A DNA stretch of 64,000 bases, taken from the NCBI RefSeq assembly GCF_028553745.1, contig NZ_CP067130.1, positions 124,001 through 188,000 on the forward strand. Direction: 5' to 3'. Shown in pieces: positions 36,188 through 45,235 of this stretch. The notes beneath the pieces are model-generated. The model did not search any database and had not been told where the DNA came from. It saw nothing but the letters and a program-made list of their open reading frames with translations. The number at the start of each line of letters is the position of its first letter. The first letter of the stretch is position 1. A program made the translations under genes and the position numbers. Origin of the DNA: Paracoccus seriniphilus. Its GTDB lineage: Bacteria > Pseudomonadota > Alphaproteobacteria > Rhodobacterales > Rhodobacteraceae.

Positions 36188-36304
36188 TCAGCGTTTCGCC
36201 TGCCTTCCATGTGAACGGGGCCCCCGCGGGGCGATGCCGGGCGGGATCAGCAAGCCAAGTAGCAGCACCATCCGCATATAGGAACTGGGCTGGACAAGTT
36301 TCAT
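36188..36304 (-). CDS. Possible small leader peptide upstream of bioM
   Basis: 38 aa starting MKLVQPSSYMRMVLLLG; a short hydrophobic stretch (MVLLLGLLIPPG) then a basic tail. Its stop abuts the bioM start (TGAATG), so translation could be coupled. The RBS is poor and the frame may be chance. Confidence 0.25.
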   Translation of the reverse strand: MKLVQPSSYMRMVLLLGLLIPPGIAPRGPRSHGRQAKR

Positions 36305-36443
36305 GCCGATCCCGGCCCCGGGATTTCCGCCGGGCGGGCGGCCTGCCGATGTGACCGGCCGGTTTCGCCCATGTCCCGCACGGCAAAAGTCGCTTGGGCA
36401 GGGATGCATGGTTGTTGCAAGATGCCTTGAAAGGAGCGGGCAG

Positions 36444-37304
36444 ATGCCAGACAAGACACCGCCGCAGGACCATGAAGAATTGATCCGCCTGATTCATGAT
36501 CGCCATGACGCGATGAGCCGGGCATATCAGCGGATCGGCCTCTTCCTGACCCAGAATCCGCATGATGTCGCCGTGCTCACGGCAAGTGCCATGGCCAAAC
36601 GCTGCGGCCTTCATGCGTCGAGCCTTGTCAGATTCGCCCAGTCACTGGGATACAGGGGGTTCAAGGATCTGCAGCTGCTGTTCCAGAAACATCTGGCCGC
36701 CACGGTGCCGGGCTTCGTGACAAGGGTTGCCGCGCTTGAGGACGCCTTTCCGACGTCACCAGGGCATCCGCAAGAGGGTTTCTTGCGCGATCAGGTTCTT
36801 CGCGACATCGCCTCGCTGCAACTGCTGCTGGAAGACATCGACGGCCCGGGCATGGCTCTGGCGGCAGAGATGCTGGTTCAGGCCGAGGTCATCCATCTGA
36901 TCGGACAGCTGCACGGCAGACCTGTCGTGGACCTGTTGCGCCAAGAGCTGATCATGCTGGGCAAGCGTTGCGTGCTGCTTGATGGCGGCGGGGGATTGGC
37001 CGGTTGCATGGCCCAGACGATCGGTCACAAGGATGTTCTTCTGGCGGTCTCGTTGCAAAGCCCTGCCAGCGAACTGGCAGAGATCGTGCAAGAGGCAGGC
37101 CGGAAAGGCCGCGCGATCATCGCCATCACGGATGGCAGCCTGTCGCCGCTGGGAAAATGGGCGCGGGTCATCTTCCCGGTGCCCTCGCGTGATGCAAGGT
37201 TCCCCCATGCGCTGGCCGCGCCGATATGCCTGACGCAAGCATTGGCCGCCGCCGTCGCCGCCCGGATGCAGAATGATGCCCGGACCGGGACCTTCCGGGC
37301 GTGA
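36444..37304 (+). CDS. MurR/RpiR-family regulator with SIS domain
   Basis: 286 aa from the ATG behind AAGGAG. N-terminal HTH (about 15-90, with LTASAMAKRCGLHASSLVRFAQSLGYRGFKDLQ) and C-terminal SIS sugar-phosphate-binding domain (about 125-270). It is divergent from bioMNY and convergent with the TRAP operon. The SIS domain suggests a phosphosugar effector, which fits the sugar-type operon downstream better than biotin (inference). Confidence 0.88.
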   Translation: MPDKTPPQDHEELIRLIHDRHDAMSRAYQRIGLFLTQNPHDVAVLTASAMAKRCGLHASSLVRFAQSLGYRGFKDLQLLFQKHLAATVPGFVTRVAALEDAFPTSPGHPQEGFLRDQVLRDIASLQLLLEDIDGPGMALAAEMLVQAEVIHLIGQLHGRPVVDLLRQELIMLGKRCVLLDGGGGLAGCMAQTIGHKDVLLAVSLQSPASELAEIVQEAGRKGRAIIAITDGSLSPLGKWARVIFPVPSRDARFPHALAAPICLTQALAAAVAARMQNDARTGTFRA

Positions 37305-37401
37305 CCTGACCTCCAGGCGCCGTCATCTCGTCATGCCGCGTCGTGACATGGGCCGCTCTGCCGGGGCGGTCTGGCCGGGTCGGGCATGAAGGAACGTAGG
37401 C

Positions 37402-37423
37402 AAACGGGCCCCGCAAGGGCCCG
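37402..37423 (-). terminator. Terminator of the TRAP/monooxygenase operon
   Basis: Perfect 7-bp stem CGGGCCC / GGGCCCG, 5-base loop, followed on the minus strand by TTTGCC. It lies just downstream of the dctP-like stop. Confidence 0.55.
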
Positions 37424-37458
37424 CCGCGATGATCTGTCGCGATGATCCGCCGGGCGCG

Positions 37459-38517
37459 TCACCGGATGTCGCGGGCGCGTTCCTCTGCCAGTTCCTCGGT
37501 CGCCTTGGTGACGGCGGCCTGCATGGCGTCAAAGATCTCCTGCCCGCCCTGCACATTCGCGGTGAACCATTCATAGACCGGCTGCGCCGCCTCGGCGAAG
37601 GCCTGTTTTTCTTCGGGGCTGGGCACATAGAGATCGCCGCCACCCGCGACGAATTCCTCGTAGGCCGGGATGGATTTGCGCTTGGGCGCGGCAAAGGTCG
37701 CCTGCTGAAGCTGGTAGAAACCATCGACCACGACACGGCGCATGTCTTCGGGCATGGCCATGAACTTGTCGTTCGACATCCACCACAAGGCGCCCATATA
37801 GGCGTGGCCGTCCAAGGTCAGATATTGCAGCCCGGCCTCGGGGAATTTCATCGACATGATATCGGTGATGCCATTCTTGGTGCCCTCGACCACCCCGGTC
37901 TGCAGCGAGGTGAACAGTTCCGGCCAGGGAATCGGCGTCGGGGCCGCTTCCAGCGTGCTGACCAGTTCTTGCGGCAGATCGGCCACCACGGTGCGGATCT
38001 TCATGCCCTTCAGATCCTCGGGGCGCTGCACGCGGCGCTTGGTATTGGCAAAGTTGCGCCAGCCGCCGGTATTGCCAATGGTCATCAGCCGGATCGTGCC
38101 GCCGGAATCCTCCAGCGCCATGTCGCGCATGGTCCGGGTAAAGTCGCCCGACAGCACCTTTTCCGCCACGCGGTCATCCTGCATCACATAGGGAAGGTCC
38201 AGGACCTGCACATAGGGAAACAGCCCTGCCGCCCCGCCCGAGGTCGAGATATAGACGTCGATCGAACCCTCGGCGACGCCCTGCAGGCATTCCGCCCCGT
38301 TCGAGCACAGCTGCGTGCCCATGTAGATCTCGACCTCGATGGCGCCATTCGAGGCGCTTTCGACATAGGATTTGAAGACCTGCAGCCCGTCATAATCCTC
38401 GTCACTCTCGTTCGAATTGGCGACCGCGCGAATGGTGTATTCCTGCGCCATCGCAGGCAGGGCAAGCGCGGCCGTCATGGTCAGCGTCGCCGCCAATGTT
38501 GTCATCTTCTTGAGCAT
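37459..38517 (-). CDS. TRAP transporter binding protein (DctP family)
   Basis: 352 aa, signal peptide about 1-24 (ALPAMA). DctP features: the Arg-containing LKGMKIRTVVADLPQEL segment and a PIPWPELFTSLQTGVVEGTKNG ligand region. It captures a substrate, in this family normally an anion whose carboxylate pairs with the conserved Arg; sulfonates are also known. Last gene of a six-gene operon with a monooxygenase set. Confidence 0.92.
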   Translation of the reverse strand: MLKKMTTLAATLTMTAALALPAMAQEYTIRAVANSNESDEDYDGLQVFKSYVESASNGAIEVEIYMGTQLCSNGAECLQGVAEGSIDVYISTSGGAAGLFPYVQVLDLPYVMQDDRVAEKVLSGDFTRTMRDMALEDSGGTIRLMTIGNTGGWRNFANTKRRVQRPEDLKGMKIRTVVADLPQELVSTLEAAPTPIPWPELFTSLQTGVVEGTKNGITDIMSMKFPEAGLQYLTLDGHAYMGALWWMSNDKFMAMPEDMRRVVVDGFYQLQQATFAAPKRKSIPAYEEFVAGGGDLYVPSPEEKQAFAEAAQPVYEWFTANVQGGQEIFDAMQAAVTKATEELAEERARDIR

Positions 38518-38545
38518 CGTATCCTCCCAGTGGCTCGGATGAAAA

Positions 38546-39838
38546 TCAGTCCGCGAAACCGGCCAGACGCGGAATCGTCATGGAGATCGCGGGGAAATAG
38601 GTAATCAGAAAGATCACGAGGATCTCGACAGCAAGGAATGGCAGGATGGCACGGGAAATGGTCGTCACCCGTTCCTGCGACACGGCCGAGGCCACGAAGA
38701 GCACCAGGCCCATCGGCGGCGTGGCCAGGCCGACGGTCAGGTTCACGCACATGATGATGGCGAAATGCACGCTGTCCACGCCCATGTCGGCAAAGACCGG
38801 TCCCAGGATCGGGCCAAGGATGATGATCGCGGGGCCGGCGTCCAGGAACATTCCCACCACGAACAGCAGCAGGTTGATCAGGAACAGCATCAGCAGCGGA
38901 TTGTCCGTCAGCATCAGAATGAATTCGGCCATCATCTGCGGCGCATGTGACAGTGAAACCACGGTCTTGAAGGACATCGCCGCCCCCACCAGCAGCAGCA
39001 CCACCGCCGAGGTCAGCCCGGCGCGGCCCAGCACCTCGGGCAGTTCGGAGAAACGCAGGCTTCTCAGCACGAACAGGCTGATGAACAGCGCATAGAAGAC
39101 GGCAACGGCCGCAGCCTCGGTCGGGGTGAAGACGCCCGCCAGAATGCCCCCCAGGATGATCACCGGTGTCATCAGCGGAAAGAAGGCCTTCAGGCTGGCC
39201 TGTCCCCGCTCTTTCCAGCCATATCTGCGCGAGGCGACCGGAAAATCATAGCGATCGGCCATGAATTTGATCAGCAGCATCAGCCCGACCCCGACCAGAA
39301 TGCCCGGCACCAGACCGGCCAGAAACAGCGCCGCGACGCTTTCGCCCATCACATAGGCATAGATGATCATGATTCCCGAGGGCGGAATGATCGGCCCGAT
39401 GACCGAGCTTGCGGCCGTGATGGCGGCTGCAAAGCGGCGGGTATAGCCCTGTTTCTCCATCGCCGGGATCAGCATCGAGCCAAGCGCCGAGGTATCGGCC
39501 ACGGCCGAGCCCGACAGCCCGGCAAAGAGCATCGAGGACAAGACGTTCACATGCGCCAGCCCGCCGCGCAGATGCCCCATGAAGGCCTGGCTGAATTCGA
39601 CCAGCCGATGGGTGATGCCGCCGCGATTCATGATCTCGCCCGCCAGCATGAAGAAGGGAATGGCCATCAGCGGGAAACTGTCCATGCCGTTGTAAAGGTT
39701 CCGGTAAAGCAGCGTCAGGTCGCGCTCTTGCCCGTTCAGGAACAGCAGGATTCCCGGCGCGGCCAGCAGGCCGAAGAACACCGGCAGGCCGATCATCAGG
39801 AAGACAAGGAACAGGGGAAGAAACCAGATCAACATCAC
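38546..39838 (-). CDS. TRAP transporter large permease (DctM family)
   Basis: 430 aa, about twelve helices. Typical DctM stretches include IPFFMLAGEIMNRGGIT, LSGSAVADTSALGSMLIPAM and GLATPPMGLVLFVAS. Sodium-coupled uptake channel; four-base overlap with the DctQ-type gene. Confidence 0.93.
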   Translation of the reverse strand: MMLIWFLPLFLVFLMIGLPVFFGLLAAPGILLFLNGQERDLTLLYRNLYNGMDSFPLMAIPFFMLAGEIMNRGGITHRLVEFSQAFMGHLRGGLAHVNVLSSMLFAGLSGSAVADTSALGSMLIPAMEKQGYTRRFAAAITAASSVIGPIIPPSGIMIIYAYVMGESVAALFLAGLVPGILVGVGLMLLIKFMADRYDFPVASRRYGWKERGQASLKAFFPLMTPVIILGGILAGVFTPTEAAAVAVFYALFISLFVLRSLRFSELPEVLGRAGLTSAVVLLLVGAAMSFKTVVSLSHAPQMMAEFILMLTDNPLLMLFLINLLLFVVGMFLDAGPAIIILGPILGPVFADMGVDSVHFAIIMCVNLTVGLATPPMGLVLFVASAVSQERVTTISRAILPFLAVEILVIFLITYFPAISMTIPRLAGFAD

Positions 39839-40422
39839 TCACTGCCTCCGGTCCGGGGCTCGGCGTTCAGCGCCAGTCCATGAAGGCCGCACAAGACGGC
39901 CAGATTGCGCAGGATCAGCTCGATATTGACCAGCAGCAGCAACAGGAAGCCGACCAGCAGCGACGCCATCATCCAGCTGCGGGGCAGGCGATACCATGCG
40001 CTGAAATCCCAGGCGGTCGGCACGAAAAGCGAGGCCGAGGCAAAGCGCCCGCCAATGCCGGTGACTTCGCTCCAGCCCAGTTTCAGGGCCACGGCCAGCA
40101 CGATCAGGCTGAGCGACAGCAGCACAAGGTTCAACAGGCTGCCCAGCCATTGCGGCAGCATGGTGGGCAGGATGTCGATGGCAACGAACCCCCCGCGCCG
40201 AAAGGCCGTCGGGGCCATCAGCCCGGTCATCCACAACATGCAGAAGCGCGCGGCTTCATCCGGCCAGGGCAGCGCATTGTTCAGCAGGTAGCGGCAGAAC
40301 ACCTGCACCAGCGTGACCGCGACCATGACCGCGATGGCGAAGATGCCGATGCCATAGCCGATCTTCAGCAATCGTTCATTCACCCATGACAGGCAGCGGA
40401 TCGGCCCGTGCAACATGAACAT
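39835..40422 (-). CDS. TRAP transporter small permease (DctQ family)
   Basis: 195 aa from the ATG preceded by GGAGGGGGAAG; the frame is open further upstream over the flavin reductase gene but this start is well supported. Four membrane helices; WPDEAARFCMLWMTGL is the DctQ signature region. Confidence 0.9.
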   Translation of the reverse strand: MFMLHGPIRCLSWVNERLLKIGYGIGIFAIAVMVAVTLVQVFCRYLLNNALPWPDEAARFCMLWMTGLMAPTAFRRGGFVAIDILPTMLPQWLGSLLNLVLLSLSLIVLAVALKLGWSEVTGIGGRFASASLFVPTAWDFSAWYRLPRSWMMASLLVGFLLLLLVNIELILRNLAVLCGLHGLALNAEPRTGGSE

Positions 40423-40480
40423 TTTTCTTCCCCCTCCACTGCAGGCGCGACCGCCCCCTCCTCGGGGCGGGATGGCGCGG

Positions 40481-40987
40481 TCAGTTATATTGTATCCGCG
40501 CCATTCGACCTCCGAAAAAGGCCAGCGGATCGCCCTGTTGCATGGTGGCGCGCAGCACCTCGCCCAGAACGATGGCATGGTCGCCCGCGTCATGGCGCGC
40601 GTAACGACGACAATCAAAGCGGGCAAGGCATTGTTCCAGCACCGGCACGCCGTGATCGTTCTGCGCCAGCCTGCGGTCCTTCAGGGCGGCGCCATTGCGC
40701 GCGACCGCCCATGCCAGTTCATGCTGATCGGCCGACAGCACGTGAATCGCGTAATGTTCGGCCTCGGCGAACAATGCAAAGCGGCTGGAATGACGCGCCG
40801 GAGACCACAGCACCAGCGGCGGGTTCATCGAGACCGAGGAAAAGCTGTTGGCGGTGATCGCCGCACAGCCGGATGGACCCTGCGCGGTCACGATGGTCAC
40901 GCCGGTTGCGAACATGCCAAAGGCGTCGCGCAGAACCCGGCCATTTTCCGGGTCGGGCACGAAACTGCGGGGTTGAGCGACTTGCAT
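40481..40987 (-). CDS. Flavin reductase partner of the monooxygenase (HpaC/RutF-like)
   Basis: 168 aa; its ATG overlaps the aldo-keto reductase stop (ATGA). Flavin-reductase domain with FATGVTIVTAQG, AITANSFSSVSMNPPLVL and a late GDPLAFFGGR. It supplies reduced FMN to the LLM-class monooxygenase two genes upstream. The pair of monooxygenase plus reductase is the standard two-component desulfonation system. Confidence 0.9.
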   Translation of the reverse strand: MQVAQPRSFVPDPENGRVLRDAFGMFATGVTIVTAQGPSGCAAITANSFSSVSMNPPLVLWSPARHSSRFALFAEAEHYAIHVLSADQHELAWAVARNGAALKDRRLAQNDHGVPVLEQCLARFDCRRYARHDAGDHAIVLGEVLRATMQQGDPLAFFGGRMARIQYN

Positions 40988-41901
40988 CAGGCCACCTCGC
41001 GGCCCAGGGCCGCCTCGTAAAGCTGGAACCATTGCACGCGGGTCATGTCGACCTTGCAGGCATCGGAAATGCCGGCGATCCGGGGCAGGGAGTTCGTGCC
41101 CAGAACCGGCAGTATCCGGGCCGGGTGGCGCAGCAGGAAGGCCACCGCAATGGCGGCACGGTCGACACCGAATTCCGCGGCCATCGCGTCCATGCGCCGG
41201 GTCAGTTCGCTGTCCTCGCGCATCAGGCTTCCCCCGCCGAGGGGCGACCATGCCATGACCGGATCGTTGCGGCGCTGGTGAAAGGCCAGATCGCCATCGC
41301 TGAAAGGTTCGATGCGGGCCAGCGACAGCTCGATCTGGTTCGTGGCCAGCGGCGTCTGCATGGCGCTTTGCAGCAATTCGACATCATGGGGGCGGAAATT
41401 GGACACGCCGACGGCCCGGATCTTGCCCGATTTGACCAGCCCGTCCAGCGCCGCGCCCGTTTCGCGGTGATCCATCAGCGGATCGGGGCGGTGGATCAGC
41501 AGCAGGTCGATATGATCGGTGCCCAGATCGCGCAGCGAATTTTCGACCGAGGCGGTGATATGGGCCGCCGTGGTGTCGTAATGCTTGCAGGCGACATCCG
41601 CATATTTGCCGCAGGGTGCGACAATCCCGCATTTGGTCACCAGTTCGACCCGCTGGCGCAGTCCCGGATCGGCTTTCAGCGCCTGGCCGAGGATCGATTC
41701 AGCGGTATAATCGCCATAGATGTCGGCCTGATCCAGCGTGGTGATGCCCTGCGCCAGAACCGCATCGATCTTGGCGCGGACATGGGCCACCGATGTATCG
41801 GCATCGTCGCCGATGCGCCACATGCCATAGACGAGGCGCGAGAAGCTCAGGTCTTCGGAAATGCTGACCCGTTCGACTGGAAAATCCCTGCGAGTATCCA
41901 T
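40987..41901 (-). CDS. Aldo-keto reductase, YdhF-like
   Basis: 304 aa, starting within the monooxygenase stop (ATGA). The AKR tetrad is complete: D57 (TLDQADIYG), Y62, K90 (LVTKCG) and H137 (LLIHRPDP). NATNQ-like and MAWSPLGGG regions bind NADPH. In the described sulfoquinovose monooxygenase pathway an AKR (SmoB) reduces 6-oxoglucose to glucose. Operon position between an SsuD-like monooxygenase and a flavin reductase fits that role, but other aldehyde products are possible. Confidence 0.87.
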   Translation of the reverse strand: MDTRRDFPVERVSISEDLSFSRLVYGMWRIGDDADTSVAHVRAKIDAVLAQGITTLDQADIYGDYTAESILGQALKADPGLRQRVELVTKCGIVAPCGKYADVACKHYDTTAAHITASVENSLRDLGTDHIDLLLIHRPDPLMDHRETGAALDGLVKSGKIRAVGVSNFRPHDVELLQSAMQTPLATNQIELSLARIEPFSDGDLAFHQRRNDPVMAWSPLGGGSLMREDSELTRRMDAMAAEFGVDRAAIAVAFLLRHPARILPVLGTNSLPRIAGISDACKVDMTRVQWFQLYEAALGREVA

Positions 41902-43055
41902 CAACGACGCTCTCCTGCTCCAAGCGGGGTCTGCGGCATGCTGTCGGGCACGCGGCCCCAGACCCGGTTCAACTGACAAGTCTTCATCTGCGGCAGAACC
42001 CGGCTGCCGAAATGTTCTGCCTCATCGATATGGGGATAGCCCGACAGGATAAAGGCACGGATTCCCATATTCCGCAGTTCTTCCAGTTTGCTCAGAACCT
42101 GGTCGGTCGAGCCGACAATGGCCGCCCCGCAGCCCGAGCGCGCACGGCCGACACCGGTCCAGAGATTGGGTTCGATATAGCCTTCCAGATCGGCCAGCTC
42201 GCGGTTGCGGGCCTGATGGCTGACACCCAGGCTGCCCGCGTCGAGCGCGCGTTCGCGAATCGCGCGGCCCAGGTCGTCATCCAGCTTGCTGGCGATATGG
42301 CGGGCATATTCGCGGGCCTCGGCCTCGGTATCGCGGACGATCACATGGGCGCGGAAACCGTAATCCAGCGTGCGGCCGTATTTCTCGGCGGCGGCATGGG
42401 CGGCCTGCATCCGCGCGGCGATATCCTCGGTCTTTTCCGGCCACATCAGATAGACATCGCAATGCTGTCCACACAGATCCAGGGCGTCGGGGGAATAGCC
42501 GCCAAAATACAGCATCGGCCCGCCCTGCTGGTAGGGTTTGGCCGGATCGGTGGTCAGACCCGAGAAATTGTAAACCTGTCCCTGATAGTCGATCTGATCG
42601 CGATTCCATGCCTGTTTCAGGATTTCGACCACCTCGCGCGAACGCTGGTAGCGATAGGCGCTGTCGGCCTTTTCGCCCGGAAAGTCGGACGAGATGATAT
42701 TCACCGTCAGCCGCCCCTGCAGCATGTGATCCAGCGTCGCGATGGTGCGCGCCAGCATGATCGGCTGCATCTCGCCGCAGCGCACGGCGGCCAGCAGGTT
42801 GATGCTTTCGGTGATCGGCGCGCAGCCTGCCACGAAGCTGAGCGTATCCTGCCCGACCTGATAGGATGACGGGCACAGGATATTGCCGAAACCCTGTGCT
42901 TCGGCGGTCTTCACGATATCGGAACAATGTTTCCAGGACGAGCGCAGGTCACCGTCCGGCACGCCCAGGAACTGATAGTCATCCGAACAGAGCGCCGAGA
43001 ACCAGGCGACCTCCACTGCATCCAGATCCGCGGATGTCACGGGAACAACCGTCAT
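41901..43055 (-). CDS. SsuD-like LLM-class FMNH2-dependent monooxygenase
   Basis: 384 aa from the ATG preceded by GGGAGGAAAGC. Resembles alkanesulfonate monooxygenase: a CPSSYQVGQDTLSF region, LLAAVRCGEMQPIMLARTIATLDHMLQGRLTVNI and SREVVEILKQAW. With FMNH2 from the co-encoded reductase it would oxidise a C-SO3 or similar bond, releasing sulfite and an aldehyde. The neighbouring AKR and Gfo/Idh/MocA genes point to a sugar sulfonate such as sulfoquinovose (SmoC/SqoD role), which is inference. Nitrilotriacetate- or dibenzothiophene-type substrates are alternatives. Confidence 0.87.
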   Translation of the reverse strand: MTVVPVTSADLDAVEVAWFSALCSDDYQFLGVPDGDLRSSWKHCSDIVKTAEAQGFGNILCPSSYQVGQDTLSFVAGCAPITESINLLAAVRCGEMQPIMLARTIATLDHMLQGRLTVNIISSDFPGEKADSAYRYQRSREVVEILKQAWNRDQIDYQGQVYNFSGLTTDPAKPYQQGGPMLYFGGYSPDALDLCGQHCDVYLMWPEKTEDIAARMQAAHAAAEKYGRTLDYGFRAHVIVRDTEAEAREYARHIASKLDDDLGRAIRERALDAGSLGVSHQARNRELADLEGYIEPNLWTGVGRARSGCGAAIVGSTDQVLSKLEELRNMGIRAFILSGYPHIDEAEHFGSRVLPQMKTCQLNRVWGRVPDSMPQTPLGAGERR

Positions 43056-43165
43056 GCTTTCCTCCCTCAGGATCGCTGAAATTTCTACTTTACTAGCTCT
43101 CGATTTGATGTAGATCAATGGTGTATCAATTTCGTTCCCCAGCAAAGCGGAGGATGGGCGGGGCC
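43056..43165. promoter_or_regulatory. Divergent control region with dyad TTGAT-N4-ATCAA
   Basis: The gap between the monooxygenase operon and the GntR gene carries TTGAT (43105-43109) and ATCAA (43114-43118), a perfect 5-bp dyad and a candidate GntR operator. The second arm overlaps the earliest possible GntR start, which argues for a start further downstream. Confidence 0.45.
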
Positions 43166-43891
43166 ATGCAGAACATGCGTCGCAACAGCGGCAACAGGCC
43201 CGATGCGTTGCCGATCTACATGCAGATCTGTGAATTGCTGATTCGGGATATCGCCGCAGGTCGGCTGGTCGATGGCCAGAAACTGCCGCCCGAGCGCGAC
43301 TTTGCCAAAGCCCATGGCACGACCGTGCGGACCCTGCGCAAAGCCCTGTCGATGCTGGAAGAAAAGGGCCTGCTGGAGCGGCGGCAGGGGTCGGGAAACT
43401 ATGTTCGCGCCGCCGGTCAGGTCGAATCGGTCTATTCGATGCTGCGCCTTGAACTGGCGCAGGGCGGGGGCGGATTGCCGACGGCGGATATCCTGTCAGT
43501 CGATTACCTGCCCAAGGATTCCGCCCAGCCAGGTTATGGCACATCCGACCATGGCACCCGCTTTCGCCGGCTGCGCTATCTGGACGATCAGATCGTCGCC
43601 ATCGAGGAAATCTGGCTGGATGGCGGCGCCGGTCGCGTGGCGCGCGAAATGGTGCAGGATTCGCTTTACCTGACCTATCGGCGCGTCCTGAACCTGTGGA
43701 TCACCCGTGCCGAGGACCGTGTCGGAATCGGCAAGGTCCCCGGCTGGACCCCCGATGCCTTTCCGCTGCCCGAAGGCAGCATCACCGCCTATATCGAACG
43801 GCTTGCCTGGGGGCAGGACGTCGCGGCGGTCGAATTTTCACGCACCTGGTATGACACCGAAAAGGCGCTCTACGTGCAGCGCCTGACCTGA
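43118..43891 (+). CDS. GntR-family regulator with UTRA-like domain
   Basis: 257 aa at most. Winged HTH (about 30-100, with LPPERDFAKAHGTTVRTLRKALSMLEEKGLLERRQGSGNYV) and a C-terminal effector domain. The start is undecided: ATG 43118 lacks an RBS and overlaps the dyad; ATG 43154 and 43166 are alternatives, the latter 12 bp after GGAGG. Divergent from the monooxygenase/TRAP operon and 15 bp before the Gfo/Idh gene, so it probably controls both. Confidence 0.85.
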   Translation: MVYQFRSPAKRRMGGAMQNMRRNSGNRPDALPIYMQICELLIRDIAAGRLVDGQKLPPERDFAKAHGTTVRTLRKALSMLEEKGLLERRQGSGNYVRAAGQVESVYSMLRLELAQGGGGLPTADILSVDYLPKDSAQPGYGTSDHGTRFRRLRYLDDQIVAIEEIWLDGGAGRVAREMVQDSLYLTYRRVLNLWITRAEDRVGIGKVPGWTPDAFPLPEGSITAYIERLAWGQDVAAVEFSRTWYDTEKALYVQRLT

Positions 43892-43906
43892 TGAGGGAAG
43901 GACCCC

Positions 43907-45049
43907 ATGACGACCGAAACGCTTCTGCGCAGTGAGACCCGGACCATCACCTATGGCATCATCGGCTGCGGCATGATGGGACAGGAGCATCTGCGCAATA
44001 TCGCACTGCTCGGGAACACCACCGTCGGCGCGATCTTCGAGCCGGATGCAGAGATGCGGGCGCGTGCCGCGCAATTTGCCCCGAAGGCGTGCTTTGTCGA
44101 CAGCATCGAGGCACTGCTGGATGTGCCCGACCTCGACTGTCTGCTGATCGTCAGTCCCAATTACCGCCATGTCGAACAGTTGCAGGCCATCGCCGGCAAG
44201 CGGCCCCTGCCTGTGCTGGTGGAAAAGCCGCTTTTCACCGACCCCGAACATGCCCGCGCGATCGATGCCTTTGCGGCCAGCTATCCGGCGCCGGTCTGGG
44301 TGGCGATGGAATATCGCTATATGCCGCCCGTCGCCAAGCTGCTGGAAGAGGCCGGGGCCGCGACCGGCGGCATCAAGATGCTGACCATCCGCGAGAACCG
44401 TTTCCCCTTTCTGGAGAAGGTCGGCGACTGGAACCGCTTCAACCGCTATACGGGCGGCACCTTCGTCGAGAAATGCTGCCACTTCTTCGATCTGATGCGT
44501 CTGGCGCTGAAATCCGATCCCCTGCGTGTCATGGCAATGGGCGGACAGGCGGTGAACCATCTGGACGAAACCTATGGCGGCGAAAGGCCGGACATTCTGG
44601 ACCATGGCTATGTTCTGGTCGATTTCGAGAACGGCGCCAAGGCGATGCTGGAACTGTGCATGTTCGCCGAGGGCGCGCGCTATCAAGAGGAAATTTCGGC
44701 CATTGGCCCCAAGGGAAAGATCGAGGCCCTGGTGCCCGGCCCGACGCGTTTCTGGCCATCCCATCTGGGTGCCCCCCCCGTGGCACAGGTCATCCGGTCT
44801 CCGCGCAATCCAAAGGGGCCGGAAGTGCAGGAAATTCCCGTCGATCCGACCATTCTGGAAGCCGGGGATCACAATGGTTCCACTTTCTACCAGCATCGCG
44901 GTTTTCTGGAACTGGTGCGCGGCGAACGCAGCGCGCCCGATGTGTCGCTGCTTGATGGGAAATGGGCGGTGCTGATGGGGCTGGCGGCACAGCGTTCCAT
45001 GGCCGAGCGGCGCGCGGTCGAACTGAGCGAACTGACTGGCACCGACTGA
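43907..45049 (+). CDS. Gfo/Idh/MocA-family NAD(P)-dependent protein
   Basis: 380 aa. N-terminal Rossmann fold (YGIIGCGMMGQEHLRN), EKP motif in VEKPLFTDPEH (about K105), and GGTFVEKCCHFFD for substrate binding, then a C-terminal alpha/beta domain. The family contains sugar dehydrogenases and NAD-dependent glycosidases, including sulfoquinovosidases (SqgA-like, GH188). In a sulfosugar operon the glycosidase role is attractive; a dehydrogenase role is equally possible on sequence. Confidence 0.82.
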   Translation: MTTETLLRSETRTITYGIIGCGMMGQEHLRNIALLGNTTVGAIFEPDAEMRARAAQFAPKACFVDSIEALLDVPDLDCLLIVSPNYRHVEQLQAIAGKRPLPVLVEKPLFTDPEHARAIDAFAASYPAPVWVAMEYRYMPPVAKLLEEAGAATGGIKMLTIRENRFPFLEKVGDWNRFNRYTGGTFVEKCCHFFDLMRLALKSDPLRVMAMGGQAVNHLDETYGGERPDILDHGYVLVDFENGAKAMLELCMFAEGARYQEEISAIGPKGKIEALVPGPTRFWPSHLGAPPVAQVIRSPRNPKGPEVQEIPVDPTILEAGDHNGSTFYQHRGFLELVRGERSAPDVSLLDGKWAVLMGLAAQRSMAERRAVELSELTGTD

Positions 45050-45064
45050 CTGGCACCGACTGAC
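45032..45064 (+). repeat. 14-bp tandem duplication at the end of the Gfo/Idh gene
   Basis: CTGACTGGCACCGA occurs at 45032-45045 and 45046-45059, followed by CTGAC. The unit is not a multiple of three, and the stop codon used lies inside the second copy; one more or less copy would change the last residues. Confidence 0.85.
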
Positions 45065-45235
45065 GGGAAACGGAAAGGACATTGTGCAGCGCGGCCCGGG
45101 ATCGACAGCCCATGCCCGGGTCTGCCTGCGGATTGCGCATTCCTGATCGCGACCCGACCCAAGGAAAATATACTCCTCTACTATCAGTGGACCCTATCAA
45201 TATGTCGGAGCTCTTTCCCAGCGAGACAGGGCGCA

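Noticed and set aside
36188..36443. BioR operator upstream of bioM
   Set aside because: No TTATAGATAA-type palindrome could be found in the divergent gap.
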